Positions 35,725 through 44,729 of a stretch of 64,000 nt of DNA are shown here, one piece after another (the stretch's first letter is position 1; each line of letters starts with the position of its first letter). The notes beneath the pieces were generated by a model that saw only the letters and a list, made by a program, of their open reading frames with translations, had not been told where the DNA came from and made no database searches. The position numbers were made by a program, and so were the translations under genes. Source of the DNA: Lysinibacillus sphaericus (GTDB taxonomy: Bacteria; Bacillota; Bacilli; Bacillales_A; Planococcaceae); NCBI RefSeq assembly GCF_002982115.1, contig NZ_CP019980.1, forward strand, positions 1,682,001 through 1,746,000, written 5' to 3'.

Positions 35725-35908
35725 TTACGAAACTTTTTACATTTAAAAACGTATATATTAATGTTAAGCTATAATGAAGCCGAGGAGAAAGGCTGCCAAA
35801 AATATATCTGTTGATTATCTGTAAAAAATGGATTAAGATATATTTTGTTTCAGAAATCAAATTGTAAATTTTATTATTTTTTTGTAAGGAATAGGGAGGA
35901 TGTTAGGA

Positions 35909-37804
35909 ATGAAATTAACTAAGTGGCCTAAACATTCATTTATGATACTAGCAATCGTAGCAACTTGGATAAAAACGGTCATTGTGTACCACACAAGCTT
36001 TGAGTTGAAAATTGAAAATGCAATGCAACAATTTATTTTGTTTATTAATCCATTAAGTTTTTTACTGTTTGTTTATGGATTATCGTTATTCTTTAAAACA
36101 CCTAAAATAAGAAATCGCTATATAATCACTATGAGTATCGTATTATCGATTGTTTTATACGGAAACGTTGCGTTCTATCGATTCTACAATGACTTTATTA
36201 CATTGCCGGTATTATTCCAGACAAGTAACTTTAGTGATTTAGGAACTTCCGCTGCAGCTATTATTAATCCATGGGATCTTTTATATTTTGCAGATGTCTT
36301 TATTATTATTATCGCTAATAAGTACTTACCTAAAATGAAAGCAGCAGTAAAAGTAAACGTTGAATTCCGCCGTGCATTTTTCGTGTTAGCTATTGCGATG
36401 ACATTTTTAAACTTAGGTTTAGCGGAAACAGAGCGTCCACAATTATTAACACGTAGCTTCGACCGCGAACTACTTGTTAAAAATATAGGTACGTACAACT
36501 ATCATCTGTATGATATTTATATCCAGTCAAAATCATCTGCACAACGCGCATTAGCGGATGGCAGTGAATTAGTAGAAGTGAATAACTACATTCGTTCTAA
36601 CCAAGCAGCGATTAACGAAGATATGTTTGGAAAATACAAAGATCGTAACTTAATTGTCGTGTCTCTCGAGTCATTACAAAACTTTGTGATTAATAATGAT
36701 ATGAATGGACACGAAATTACGCCATTCTTTAACTCTTTAACAAAAGATCCAGATACGTATTATTTCAGTAATTTCTATCACCAAACAGGGTTAGGGAAAA
36801 CATCGGACTCTGAGTTTATTGTAGAAAACTCATTATTTGGTCTTGGCCGTGGTGCGGTCTTCTTCACACATGGTGGTAATACGTATAACTCAATGGCAGA
36901 GCGTCTTGGGGAAAATGGGTACTTTACAAACGTTATGCACCCGAACAATAAATCGTTCTGGAATCGTGATATAATGTACCAATCTTTAAAAATTGATAAA
37001 TTCTATGATGTAGACTCATATAAAGTAGAAGAAGGCCAAGCTGTCAACTGGGGTATGAAAGATATTCCGTTTATGGAGCAGTCCGCTGCATTGATGAAAG
37101 ACATGCCACAGCCATTCTACTCTCGTTTAATTACGTTAACAAACCACTATCCATTCACTTTAGATCCAGAAGACGTGATGATTCCTGAATACACATCAAA
37201 CTCAGGAACGTTAAATCGCTACTTCCAAACAGTTCGTTACATGGATGAGGCGCTAAAAGACTTCTTCCAAGATCTAAAAGACCAAGGCGTTTATGATAAT
37301 TCGATTATCGTTATGTATGGAGACCATTATGGAATTTCCGAAAACCATAATAAAGCAATGGCACAATATTTAGAAAAAGACGGCATTACACCGTATGATA
37401 ATGCATTATTGCAAGAAGTACCTTTATTCATCCATATCCCTGGCGATGGTCAAGGGAAAGAGATGACAGAGGTATCTGGACAAATAGATTTACGACCAAC
37501 TATTTTACATTTACTTGGCGTTGAAACGTCAAAAGATATGCAACTTGGTGCAGATTTATTCTCACCAGAGCACGAGGATTTCGTTATTTTCCGTGACGGC
37601 CGATTCATTACAGATAAATACGTTTATGCTGGTGAGGCTTGCTACGACAAAGCAACAGGGGAACAAATTGATGTAGCGCCTTGTCAACCTTATGCAGACC
37701 GAGCAACAACGGAATTAGAAAATTCGGATGCCATCATAAACGGGGACTTACTCCGATTCTATGATGAAAAAACAGGCAATTTAAAACAAAATGCAGTGAA
37801 GTAA
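35909..37804 (+). CDS. ltaS: lipoteichoic acid synthase
   Basis: 631 residues from ATG at 35909, with GGGAGG about 10 bases upstream; the ATG at 35900 overlaps that site. Five membrane helices (about 8-180) precede an extracellular sulfatase-fold domain. The catalytic Thr is in GLGKTSDSEF, metal ligands in VSLESLQ, and MYGDHYG with the DIDLRPTILHLLG-type end (QIDLRPTI). It polymerises glycerol phosphate from phosphatidylglycerol into lipoteichoic acid. The gene may be one of several paralogues in such organisms. Single-gene unit. Confidence 0.93.
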   Translation: MKLTKWPKHSFMILAIVATWIKTVIVYHTSFELKIENAMQQFILFINPLSFLLFVYGLSLFFKTPKIRNRYIITMSIVLSIVLYGNVAFYRFYNDFITLPVLFQTSNFSDLGTSAAAIINPWDLLYFADVFIIIIANKYLPKMKAAVKVNVEFRRAFFVLAIAMTFLNLGLAETERPQLLTRSFDRELLVKNIGTYNYHLYDIYIQSKSSAQRALADGSELVEVNNYIRSNQAAINEDMFGKYKDRNLIVVSLESLQNFVINNDMNGHEITPFFNSLTKDPDTYYFSNFYHQTGLGKTSDSEFIVENSLFGLGRGAVFFTHGGNTYNSMAERLGENGYFTNVMHPNNKSFWNRDIMYQSLKIDKFYDVDSYKVEEGQAVNWGMKDIPFMEQSAALMKDMPQPFYSRLITLTNHYPFTLDPEDVMIPEYTSNSGTLNRYFQTVRYMDEALKDFFQDLKDQGVYDNSIIVMYGDHYGISENHNKAMAQYLEKDGITPYDNALLQEVPLFIHIPGDGQGKEMTEVSGQIDLRPTILHLLGVETSKDMQLGADLFSPEHEDFVIFRDGRFITDKYVYAGEACYDKATGEQIDVAPCQPYADRATTELENSDAIINGDLLRFYDEKTGNLKQNAVK

Positions 37805-37807
37805 ATC

Positions 37808-37846
37808 AAAAAAGGCATACTAGAACTTCTAGTATGCCTTTTTTTG
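37808..37846. terminator. Rho-independent terminator after ltaS
   Basis: AAAGGCATACTAGAA and TTCTAGTATGCCTTT are exact complements, followed by TTTT. The A-run on the other side lets it also act on the minus strand. Confidence 0.88.
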
Positions 37847-37878
37847 GTGCCAGTCACCCAAACAATTCAGTTAATTTC
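37847..37878 (+). repeat. copy 3 of the 32-base dispersed repeat (diverged)
   Basis: GTGCCAGTCAC followed by CCAAACAATT and a diverged end (CAGTTAATTT). It abuts the ltaS terminator, just as copy 1 abuts a terminator. Confidence 0.55.
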
Positions 37879-37913
37879 GAAAATTTAGCAATGCAATCGT
37901 TGCTAGTTATCTT

Positions 37914-38450
37914 TTATAGATGCGATAGGAACTGTTGTAAGTCCTTTTGTGTAACTTGCCCCTCCACTGTATATCTCAAAGTCCCCTCAGCATCAATAAT
38001 AAAGGTAGTAGGGTAAGCCATGACTTCGAAAGCCTTCCCGAGTGCTCGATCATGATCTAAGAAAATAGGAAAACTTAAATTGTATAATTGTTGAAACTTG
38101 ATTGCATTTTCACGACTATCATTTGAAGTTGCATTGATTGCGAGCAACTCAACATTATTTGGTTTTTGCTCATAAAAAGTATTTAAGTCCGGCGCTTCCT
38201 CATGACAGGGACCGCACCAAGAAGCCCAAAAATTAATAATTAGAATGTTCCCTTTATATTCTTCTAACGTTGTTGAGGATTCATCTAAGCGTGTTAAAGG
38301 GCTTTTAAAGTTAAGCATCTTTGCCCCTGTTTGTTTATCTACAATCAAATTAGGTTGGCTCTCTTTGTATATTTCATTTTTCACAGCAATACCAATGAGT
38401 GCCAGTACAACTACTAACGAGATGACCATTAATATCGTTTTACGTTTCAT
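37914..38450 (-). CDS. TlpA/ResA-like membrane-anchored thioredoxin
   Basis: 178 residues from ATG at 38450 (an ATG directly before it is equally possible), with AAAGGAG upstream. One membrane helix (about 5-22) and an extracellular thioredoxin fold of the AhpC/TSA-Redoxin type. The redox motif is CGPC in NFWASWCGPCHEEAP, and the cis-Pro is in MAYPTTFIID. ResA/TlpA proteins reduce disulfides outside the membrane, for example in apocytochrome c; the partner here is not visible. Single-gene unit. Confidence 0.85.
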   Translation of the reverse strand: MKRKTILMVISLVVVLALIGIAVKNEIYKESQPNLIVDKQTGAKMLNFKSPLTRLDESSTTLEEYKGNILIINFWASWCGPCHEEAPDLNTFYEQKPNNVELLAINATSNDSRENAIKFQQLYNLSFPIFLDHDRALGKAFEVMAYPTTFIIDAEGTLRYTVEGQVTQKDLQQFLSHL

Positions 38451-38604
38451 CATAAATCTCCTTTTAGTGCATATAGATATAGGCAAATTAAATAAATTAT
38501 ACCATCTTTATAAAATACTACCTTATATGATAACGTAATTTATGAGAAAAAACCTCCTATTTTTTATAAGGGTTAGCATGATTCATGGATGAAAACATTC
38601 TACA

Positions 38605-38645
38605 GAAAAGAAAAAGAGCAGCCTCCTAATAGAGACTGCTCTTTT
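38605..38645 (-). terminator. Rho-independent terminator
   Basis: AAAGAGCAG and CTGCTCTTT pair around a 15-base loop, with A/T-rich ends. It closes the small minus-strand gene ending at 38657. Confidence 0.7.
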
Positions 38646-38656
38646 CTGTCTGGATT

Positions 38657-38836
38657 TTAGTGTAACGCTGGAGGATATCCACTATGAACGATTGTCATGA
38701 TGACGAACCAACCGAATACCCCAGCACTTGCTAAGTTGAAAACAATGCTTAGTAAGTTTTTTTCTTTAATTGCTTGGAATGTACCAACGACAGCTAAAAT
38801 CGCTACTAGACCAAAAATAACCATTAATAAGTTCAT
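38657..38836 (-). CDS. yqgW: small membrane protein, DUF2759 (YqgW-like)
   Basis: 59 residues from ATG at 38836, with AAAGGAGTG about 9-10 bases upstream; the long frame back to 39043 overlaps the divergent gene and is not used. Two membrane helices (MVIFGLVAILAVVGTFQAI and LASAGVFGWFVIMTIV). The gene stands divergent to yqgX and near yqgY, as I recall for Bacillus subtilis, which supports the symbol. Function unknown. Confidence 0.75.
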   Translation of the reverse strand: MNLLMVIFGLVAILAVVGTFQAIKEKNLLSIVFNLASAGVFGWFVIMTIVHSGYPPALH

Positions 38837-39004
38837 TAAAAAAGACACTCCTTTCGACATCAGAAAATGAATGTCGTAAACAATATTCCTCCTTAATTGT
38901 AAACGTTCTACCTGTTTTTGTCGAGGACTAATATAGAGTAAAGTATGAACTTTTATCGTCAAATTGTGGCAAAGAATGTATAATATGAAGTTGAGGTGAT
39001 AAAG

Positions 39005-39649
39005 ATGATGAACGTACGAAGCTATTCCCTTGGACCAATCCAAACGAATTGTTATATCGTATCGAATAAAGAGAAAGAATGCTTAATATTTGATCCAGGC
39101 GAAGAAGCGACAAAAATTATAAAGGTAATTCGCAGCAATGGATTAAAGCCATTGGCCATTTTTTTAACACATGCCCATTTTGATCATATTGGTGCAGTGG
39201 ATGAAGTCAGAGAAGCTTTTAATATTCCTGTGTGGATTCATGAAAAAGAGGTTAGCTGGCTAGATGACCCGATGAAAAATGGTTCTGGTAAATATGCTTC
39301 TTTACCAGATTATAAGGTTGCTGCTCCTGCTAAAGAACATATTATTAAAAAAGAGCAACTTTTTGAAATAAGTAATTTTGTATTTAATGCCGTATTTACT
39401 CCCGGCCATTCACCTGGTAGTATTTCATATATTTTTGAACAAGATGGTTTTGCCATCGTTGGAGATACATTATTCGAACAAAGTATAGGGCGTACAGATT
39501 TACTTGGAGGATCAACAAAACTATTACTTGCATCCATTCATGACAAACTCCTATCATTGCCTGAAGATACCATTGTTTACCCTGGTCATGGGAATTACAC
39601 AACCATTGGTACAGAAATGGAAACGAATCCTTTCTTAAATGGCTTTTAA
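39005..39649 (+). CDS. yqgX: MBL-fold metallohydrolase, glyoxalase II-like (YqgX)
   Basis: 214 residues from ATG at 39005; GAGGTGAT upstream covers the in-frame GTG at 38996. The beta-lactamase-fold metal motif reads THAHFDHIGA, with further ligands in TPGHSPGSI, VGDTLF and YPGHGNYT. It is close to hydroxyacylglutathione hydrolases; in Bacillales the natural thiol ester may be a bacillithiol conjugate (inference from family knowledge). Single gene, ending at a strong terminator. Confidence 0.88.
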   Translation: MMNVRSYSLGPIQTNCYIVSNKEKECLIFDPGEEATKIIKVIRSNGLKPLAIFLTHAHFDHIGAVDEVREAFNIPVWIHEKEVSWLDDPMKNGSGKYASLPDYKVAAPAKEHIIKKEQLFEISNFVFNAVFTPGHSPGSISYIFEQDGFAIVGDTLFEQSIGRTDLLGGSTKLLLASIHDKLLSLPEDTIVYPGHGNYTTIGTEMETNPFLNGF

Positions 39650-39687
39650 TGGCGTTTTAAACGGCATGTGATAGCGATAGGTAATAA

Positions 39688-39728
39688 AAAAAGCGTGTCT
39701 CAAGATTTTGAGACACGCGATTTTTTGT
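39688..39728. terminator. bidirectional terminator
   Basis: GCGTGTCTCAA and TTGAGACACGC are exact complements with the loop GATT, flanked by seven A and six T. It serves yqgX and the convergent yqgY-like gene. Confidence 0.9.
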
Positions 39729-39729
39729 A

Positions 39730-39972
39730 TTAATGACCGCCACCAGGTACGTGAATGAATGTTGTATAGTACGTGAAGCCAGCGAAGAATACAGTTAAAT
39801 ATGCTCCGAAAATGTACATGTACATACGTTCTGAAAGGTTCAAGAAGCCTAATAATAAGAATAAACCTGTATTACCTACGAATAATAGCGATACCTCGTT
39901 CATACCACCAAGGTAGAACATAACTGCAAAAATACCTGTCCAGAATGCCATAACTTTATACATATTATCCAT
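39730..39972 (-). CDS. yqgY: DUF2626 small membrane protein (YqgY-like)
   Basis: 80 residues from ATG at 39972, with AAGGGGAGGGG upstream. Three hydrophobic segments: VMAFWTGIFAVMFYLGG, VSLLFVGNTGLFLLLGF and MYIFGAYLTVFFAGF. The Gly/His tail PGGGH ends the protein. The family function is unknown. It lies next to yqgX as in Bacillus. Confidence 0.8.
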   Translation of the reverse strand: MDNMYKVMAFWTGIFAVMFYLGGMNEVSLLFVGNTGLFLLLGFLNLSERMYMYIFGAYLTVFFAGFTYYTTFIHVPGGGH

Positions 39973-40091
39973 GAAGATTTCCCCTCCTTTTGCCCACGAC
40001 ACAATAATCTCTTACTCATTATAAATGATATGAAAGGTGTCTGTAAACTGGAACTTCTGCTTCTTTGTGACAAACAAATGGATTTTACAAA

Positions 40092-40802
40092 TTAGCTATC
40101 GATTTCTGTCACGTTAATTTCATATTTGCATAAATCGCAGTTATGTACCATGCTTTCGATTTGGATAAATTCATTACTAGAAAATAATGCATTTAATTGT
40201 CCTTTTAAGTAAGATTCGTGTAAAGTACAAACGATGTCCGAGTGGGTATTAAGCTGCTCTTGGAATGGGCAATTAAAAATGGAGAAAATAACTTTTTTCC
40301 CTTTTTCCGTTTGCTGTATTTGTGGAGTATAGCCAATTAATGCAGCATTGTCTGTTAATAGCTGAAGCTTTTGTTCGAAGGATAGCATGTTATTAAGTTT
40401 TAATTCAGCATTTACATAATTTCTCATTTGTTGATAGCCATCTTGATAACTAATTTCCTGACATTTAATTAAAGCAGATGGTCCTAACTCTTGTACTAAT
40501 TGGATCGTCCATTTTAATAAGCGCTCTTCATCACGTCTAGGGAATGTTAGTGAAACACCTTTTTCTGATGCCTTATAAACACGACCAGGTCGTCCACCTT
40601 TACCAGTTTTTGCGAAATCTGCTGTAATAATATTAATTTCTGAGAGCTTGGTTAAGTGAAGGCGTGCAACATTTGGATGAATGCTGAATTTATCAGCAAT
40701 ATTTTGTACTGTTACCGTTTTTTTCTCTTTTAAAATATACTCATAAATGGAGTACCTCGTTTCGTCGGCTAAAGTACTAGTAATTTTTAATGGATGGATC
40801 AT
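40092..40802 (-). CDS. winged-helix transcriptional regulator with C-terminal Cys-rich domain
   Basis: 236 residues. The N-terminal winged helix (about 1-85) reads LADETRYSIYEYIL, then VTVQNIADKFSIHPNVARLH and KGGRPGRVYKAS, an ArsR/SufR-like DNA-binding domain. The C-terminal half carries Cys residues in FNCPFQ, DIVCTLHESYLKG and HNCDLCKY, a pattern that could bind a metal or Fe-S cluster. It has GAGGTGATG before ATG at 40802. It is divergent from comGA; a link to competence is not shown. Confidence 0.75.
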   Translation of the reverse strand: MIHPLKITSTLADETRYSIYEYILKEKKTVTVQNIADKFSIHPNVARLHLTKLSEINIITADFAKTGKGGRPGRVYKASEKGVSLTFPRRDEERLLKWTIQLVQELGPSALIKCQEISYQDGYQQMRNYVNAELKLNNMLSFEQKLQLLTDNAALIGYTPQIQQTEKGKKVIFSIFNCPFQEQLNTHSDIVCTLHESYLKGQLNALFSSNEFIQIESMVHNCDLCKYEINVTEIDS

Positions 40803-41126
40803 TTACATCACCTCATTGTATTATTTGAAAAATTGCTGTTAATGAAAAGTTAGGAAAAAAATCATGCTGATTCTATTATATTGCATTATTGGAAAAGATA
40901 CAGATTCTTTAGGCTTAAATATTATCTTTTTCATATGTTTTGTTCATAATTTGTGAAAATTTGTATGTTATCCACAATATTTTTAGAAAAATCTGCGTTT
41001 GCTAGTGAAATATCCATCAAATTTTTATTTTAGAAAAAGGGCTTTTCTCGTAACGTGTTCCTCTTTATACTAGGAAATAACGAATAGAGCGGTCATATTC
41101 GAATGAACTAGAAAGAAGGGGTAATT
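40803..41126 (+). promoter_or_regulatory. comG promoter region with candidate ComK boxes
   Basis: 324 bases without a gene. AAAA-N5-GTTT at 40988-41000 and AAAT-N5-TTTT at 41019-41031 are 18 bases apart, one of the spacings known for ComK box pairs (AAAA-N5-TTTT); each has one mismatch. A perfect AAAA-N5-TTTT box is at 41034-41046. TATACT at 41066-41071 could be the -10. ComK control is inferred from these and from the operon content. Confidence 0.45.
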
Positions 41127-42149
41127 ATGCAAACTTTTGAATCTGTTGTAGAACAAAAGAGTGAGCATCTTTTAGTGAAAGCCTATCATTTTGGTGCTTC
41201 GGATTTATTACTCATACCGCAAGAAAATCGGTATATAATCTATTTTCGAAAATATGATAAGTTACTGACAGCAGGAGAGCTCCCCACTGAACTCGCCGAG
41301 CGCATCGTGTCCTATTATAAATTTTTAGCAGCATTAGATATTAGTGAGCGGCGTAAACCACAAAGCGGCTCTTTTCAGAAAATAGTGGAGCAAAATCGTT
41401 TTGCTTTACGCGTTTCCACACTTCCTTCTGCTTATTTAAAAGAAAGCCTTATTATACGGCTTCTTCTTCAAAACCACGCATTTCCACTTACATCCTTAAG
41501 CTATTCCAAATGTGCAGCTGATAAGTTAACCAAGCTAGTAGACAATCAACAAGGCATTTTATTGTTTTGCGGGGCAACAGGCACTGGTAAAACAACGTCT
41601 TTGTACTCTTTAATACACCATTGTTCTAGCGAGCTTCAACGCCATGTTATTTCATTAGAAGATCCTGTAGAAAATAAACAAGTCAATCTTCTTCAAATTC
41701 AAGTAAATGAACGAGCGGGCATTACTTATGCGGCGGGCTTAAAAGCGATTTTGCGGCATTCGCCAGACGTGATTATGATCGGTGAAATACGCGATCAAGA
41801 AACAGCTAAAATTGCTATCGAGGCAGCTCTTACAGGTCATTTAGTGTTGTCTACTATTCACGCGAAGGATTCAGTAAGTTGTCTCTATCGGCTTTTAGAT
41901 TTAGGGGTGTCACCAGAAGAGCTTCGTCAAACAGTAATTGCTATTGTGGCACAAATGTTATTACACCTTCCGCAACAGCAAGAGGAAAGACGAGCATTAT
42001 TTGAAATACTATGTGATAGCCACCTTGATCATGCCATTCAAGCTTTGATACAAAAATCGCATTATGCAATGCCTTATCGTCTAACGTTGGCTGGTCAAAA
42101 AGAAGAAATTATGAGGCAACAATATGCTGCAGCTCAGAGCGTTTATTGA
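41127..42149 (+). CDS. comGA: competence pilus assembly ATPase
   Basis: 340 residues, GspE/PilB secretion ATPase. Walker A GATGTGKTTSLYSL, Asp box region ISLEDPVENK, Walker B DVIMIGEIRDQETA and the His box GHLVLSTIHAKD. It drives assembly of the competence pseudopilus for DNA uptake from the cytoplasmic side. Slightly shorter than the Bacillus subtilis protein. GAAGGGG lies upstream of ATG at 41127. First gene of comGA-GG. Confidence 0.95.
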   Translation: MQTFESVVEQKSEHLLVKAYHFGASDLLLIPQENRYIIYFRKYDKLLTAGELPTELAERIVSYYKFLAALDISERRKPQSGSFQKIVEQNRFALRVSTLPSAYLKESLIIRLLLQNHAFPLTSLSYSKCAADKLTKLVDNQQGILLFCGATGTGKTTSLYSLIHHCSSELQRHVISLEDPVENKQVNLLQIQVNERAGITYAAGLKAILRHSPDVIMIGEIRDQETAKIAIEAALTGHLVLSTIHAKDSVSCLYRLLDLGVSPEELRQTVIAIVAQMLLHLPQQQEERRALFEILCDSHLDHAIQALIQKSHYAMPYRLTLAGQKEEIMRQQYAAAQSVY

Positions 42150-43206
42150 CAAACTACAACTGGATTATAAAAGAACAACAAAGTGGCGACTAAAAGAACA
42201 AGCACAATTTATTAGGCGTTTAAGTGTCTTAATACAGGAAGGCTATTTGTTTGCTCAAGCGGTGTCGATGCTGCTGCCACACCATGTGAAAAACTATGAG
42301 GAGGTTCAACAATTTGTAGATGAAGCACTTAAACAAGGAAAAGGTGTAATTGGCGTATTTGACACTTTACAATTAGCCAAGCATTATTTGGTAGCCATTT
42401 CAATTGCTGAACATAATGGACATATGGTTGAAGCATTAGGTGGTGTGGCCAAGCAAATGACTTTGAGCCAAGAGACTAAGAAAAAATTAATGAAGTTACT
42501 TTTGTATCCAGTAGTATTGATTGTATTTTTACTGTTGTTGTTCCTGTTATTTCGTACGTTTTTCTTTCCTAATATTGAAGCAATGGTGACAAGTCGCAAC
42601 GATTATGGAACAGAGGAACAGTCGTCTATTGCCGTATCTAAATTATTATTACATGTTCCAGACGTATTTATCGTAGTCCTTTTTGTTTTGACTTTAGGTA
42701 GCATCATTTTTCAGCGTATGCTAAAAAGGTTATCGGTTGCTAGACAGCTCCAAATAATGTTGAAAATACCTTTTGTGAATAGCTATTTTCGCTTAACCAT
42801 GACAAAACAATTTGCTGCTTATTTGGGTAGCTTGCTGCACAGTGGTTTTTCCTTACAAGCAAGCTTGCAGATTTTAGAGCGACAACGGTACCAACCGAAT
42901 GTACGCTTTTTAGCTAGTCGCATAAAGGAAAGGGTTACTTTTGGTGATACCTTAACACAGGCAGTTACTTTACTTCCAGTGTGGCAAAATGATTTCGCTA
43001 CGTTTGTAGAGCATGGGGAGCAAAGCGGTTACTTAGGGAAGGAATTAGTATTGTATAGTGAATTATTGTTAGAAAAACAAGAACTCCTGTTGCAAAGATT
43101 GCTTGCATTTGTACAACCAACGTTTTTTGTTTTTATTGCTTTATGTATTGTTGCGGCCTATGTCAGTTTATTGTTACCGATTTATCACATGATTGAACTT
43201 ATATAG
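42124..43206 (+). CDS. comGB: competence pilus platform protein
   Basis: 360 residues, GspF/PilC family with three membrane helices. Two GspF repeats are seen: RRLSVLIQEGYLFAQAVSML and TKQFAAYLGSLLHSGFSLQA, the latter with FVEHGEQSGYLGKEL. It is the inner-membrane platform worked by ComGA. The frame opens at ATG 42124, overlapping comGA by 26 bases. Confidence 0.93.
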   Translation: MLQLRAFIDKLQLDYKRTTKWRLKEQAQFIRRLSVLIQEGYLFAQAVSMLLPHHVKNYEEVQQFVDEALKQGKGVIGVFDTLQLAKHYLVAISIAEHNGHMVEALGGVAKQMTLSQETKKKLMKLLLYPVVLIVFLLLLFLLFRTFFFPNIEAMVTSRNDYGTEEQSSIAVSKLLLHVPDVFIVVLFVLTLGSIIFQRMLKRLSVARQLQIMLKIPFVNSYFRLTMTKQFAAYLGSLLHSGFSLQASLQILERQRYQPNVRFLASRIKERVTFGDTLTQAVTLLPVWQNDFATFVEHGEQSGYLGKELVLYSELLLEKQELLLQRLLAFVQPTFFVFIALCIVAAYVSLLLPIYHMIELI

Positions 43207-43217
43207 GAGGACCTATC

Positions 43218-43559
43218 ATGAAACATATACAACAAGAAGCAGGATTTACTTTAATTGAAATGTTAATTGTTCTGTTGATTATTTCCATTTTAATACTTAT
43301 TACAATTCCTAATGTTACAAAACATTTTGCGACGATTGATGAAAAAGGATGTGCTGCATATATCTCGATGGTGCAAGGACAAGTCGAGGCTTATCGGATA
43401 GATTTTATGGAGTATCCTTCATTAGACGATTTGGTGGCAAAGGGATATTTAAAAGAGCAGGGAACGACTTGCCCAAATAAGGAAAAAATCGTGATTACCA
43501 CTAAAGGAGAAGTGCAATTAGCAAAACAATCCTCTACAGCAGAGGTTGATGGACAATGA
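43218..43559 (+). CDS. comGC: major competence pseudopilin
   Basis: 113 residues. The prepilin signature is QEAGFTLIEMLIVLLIISIL, with cleavage by ComC expected between G and F and the conserved Glu at +5. Two Cys (in EKGCAAY and GTTCPN) can form the intramolecular disulfide known in ComGC. AGGAGG is upstream of ATG at 43218. Confidence 0.95.
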   Translation: MKHIQQEAGFTLIEMLIVLLIISILILITIPNVTKHFATIDEKGCAAYISMVQGQVEAYRIDFMEYPSLDDLVAKGYLKEQGTTCPNKEKIVITTKGEVQLAKQSSTAEVDGQ

Positions 43560-43996
43560 ATCACATTAAAAATGAACGAGGCTATACGCTACTTGAAATG
43601 GTCATGGTGTTATTTATAGTAATGTCATTAACTGCCATTGTAACAAAATTATCAGTGAAAGTAGCTGAAGCAAAAGAAGTGGAACGTTTTTTTATGCAAA
43701 TGCAATTAGACCTTCACTATTTGCAAACGTATAGTATGCACCACAAGGATTATATATTTATAAAATTTGAGCCACACTTACAACGTTACAGTATTAAAAA
43801 AGATTTTTTTACAACAGAATATACTCGCCCCTTTCCAAAAGGGGTAGAACTATTGACAGAAGGGACAAACGTTTATACAGTGCGCTTTAACTTTATCGGT
43901 AATATGATGACGCCAGGGACACTTTATTTTCATACACCTCAAGGGCTTAAAAAAGTAGTCATAACGCTAGGGCGAGGGAGAATGAGGGTCGAATGA
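43556..43996 (+). CDS. comGD: minor competence pseudopilin ComGD
   Basis: 146 residues; prepilin signature ERGYTLLEMVMVLFIVMSL with the +5 Glu. It overlaps comGC by four bases (ATGA) and comGE by four. Minor pseudopilins start and shape the pilus. Confidence 0.88.
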   Translation: MNHIKNERGYTLLEMVMVLFIVMSLTAIVTKLSVKVAEAKEVERFFMQMQLDLHYLQTYSMHHKDYIFIKFEPHLQRYSIKKDFFTTEYTRPFPKGVELLTEGTNVYTVRFNFIGNMMTPGTLYFHTPQGLKKVVITLGRGRMRVE

Positions 43997-44307
43997 ATGA
44001 AATGGGCTACTCCTTTGTTGAAACAATTGTTTCTGTTGTTATTGTAATGCTGTTATGCTCGACGTTAATTCCGATTAGCTACACAATGAAAACAACCCTC
44101 TATCATCAAAAGCTTGAAGTTGCCGCTGCCGAAACGGCTTATGAAGGGTTAAAGCAATATCGTTATTTCCAGCAAGTCGCAGGAGTAAAAACGATTGACG
44201 ATGTAGAGTATCATTGGCTATTTGATGGACAGAAAATATGTGTCACATTTCAAAATACAAGAGAACTACGTCAAAAGTGTATTGAATTAGCAGGTGAAAT
44301 TCGATGA
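43993..44307 (+). CDS. comGE: minor competence pseudopilin ComGE
   Basis: 104 residues with the prepilin-type start EMGYSFVETIVSVVIVMLL (Glu at +5). It overlaps comGD and comGF by four bases each. The globular part is short and poorly conserved, as usual for ComGE. Confidence 0.82.
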   Translation: MNEMGYSFVETIVSVVIVMLLCSTLIPISYTMKTTLYHQKLEVAAAETAYEGLKQYRYFQQVAGVKTIDDVEYHWLFDGQKICVTFQNTRELRQKCIELAGEIR

Positions 44308-44729
44308 ACAACAAAGGATATACTTTATTGGAAGCGCTGATTCAAATGGTCGTCTTTGTGCTCGTTTGCCATGTTTTCATCTTCATTATTCTGTGGGCTC
44401 TTACAATAAAAACTTCTATCATGACGGATGAACATTCAAAATGGGAGTTATTTGTTTTCGAAATGACTACTAATTTGGCCAATGCTACTTCCTTATCCGT
44501 AAGGCAAAATCAAAGAACGATCATGCTTCAAACAGCCAATACATGGCAGTATTTTGACTGCTATCACAATATGATTCGACAAAGAGTGAATGGTGGTCAT
44601 GTCCCGATGCTTGTGGGTATAAACAATTGCCAGTTTCAATTGAGTGGCAATGAACTGACAATCGCTGTCGAATTTCCAAGCGGTTTAAAGAAGGAGCGGA
44701 CCTATTTTGTACCAATTATTGAAAAATGA
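44304..44729 (+). CDS. comGF: minor competence pseudopilin ComGF
   Basis: 141 residues, prepilin-type start NKGYTLLEALIQMVVFVLV with Glu at +5. The C-terminal region FDCYHNMIRQRVNGG and GINNCQFQ matches the typical ComGF pattern. It overlaps comGE by four bases. Confidence 0.85.
   Translation: MNNKGYTLLEALIQMVVFVLVCHVFIFIILWALTIKTSIMTDEHSKWELFVFEMTTNLANATSLSVRQNQRTIMLQTANTWQYFDCYHNMIRQRVNGGHVPMLVGINNCQFQLSGNELTIAVEFPSGLKKERTYFVPIIEK

Noticed and set aside
38837-39043. Longer N-terminus for the YqgW-like protein
   Set aside because: It overlaps the start of the divergent yqgX gene; the 59-residue version has a ribosome site and the family length.
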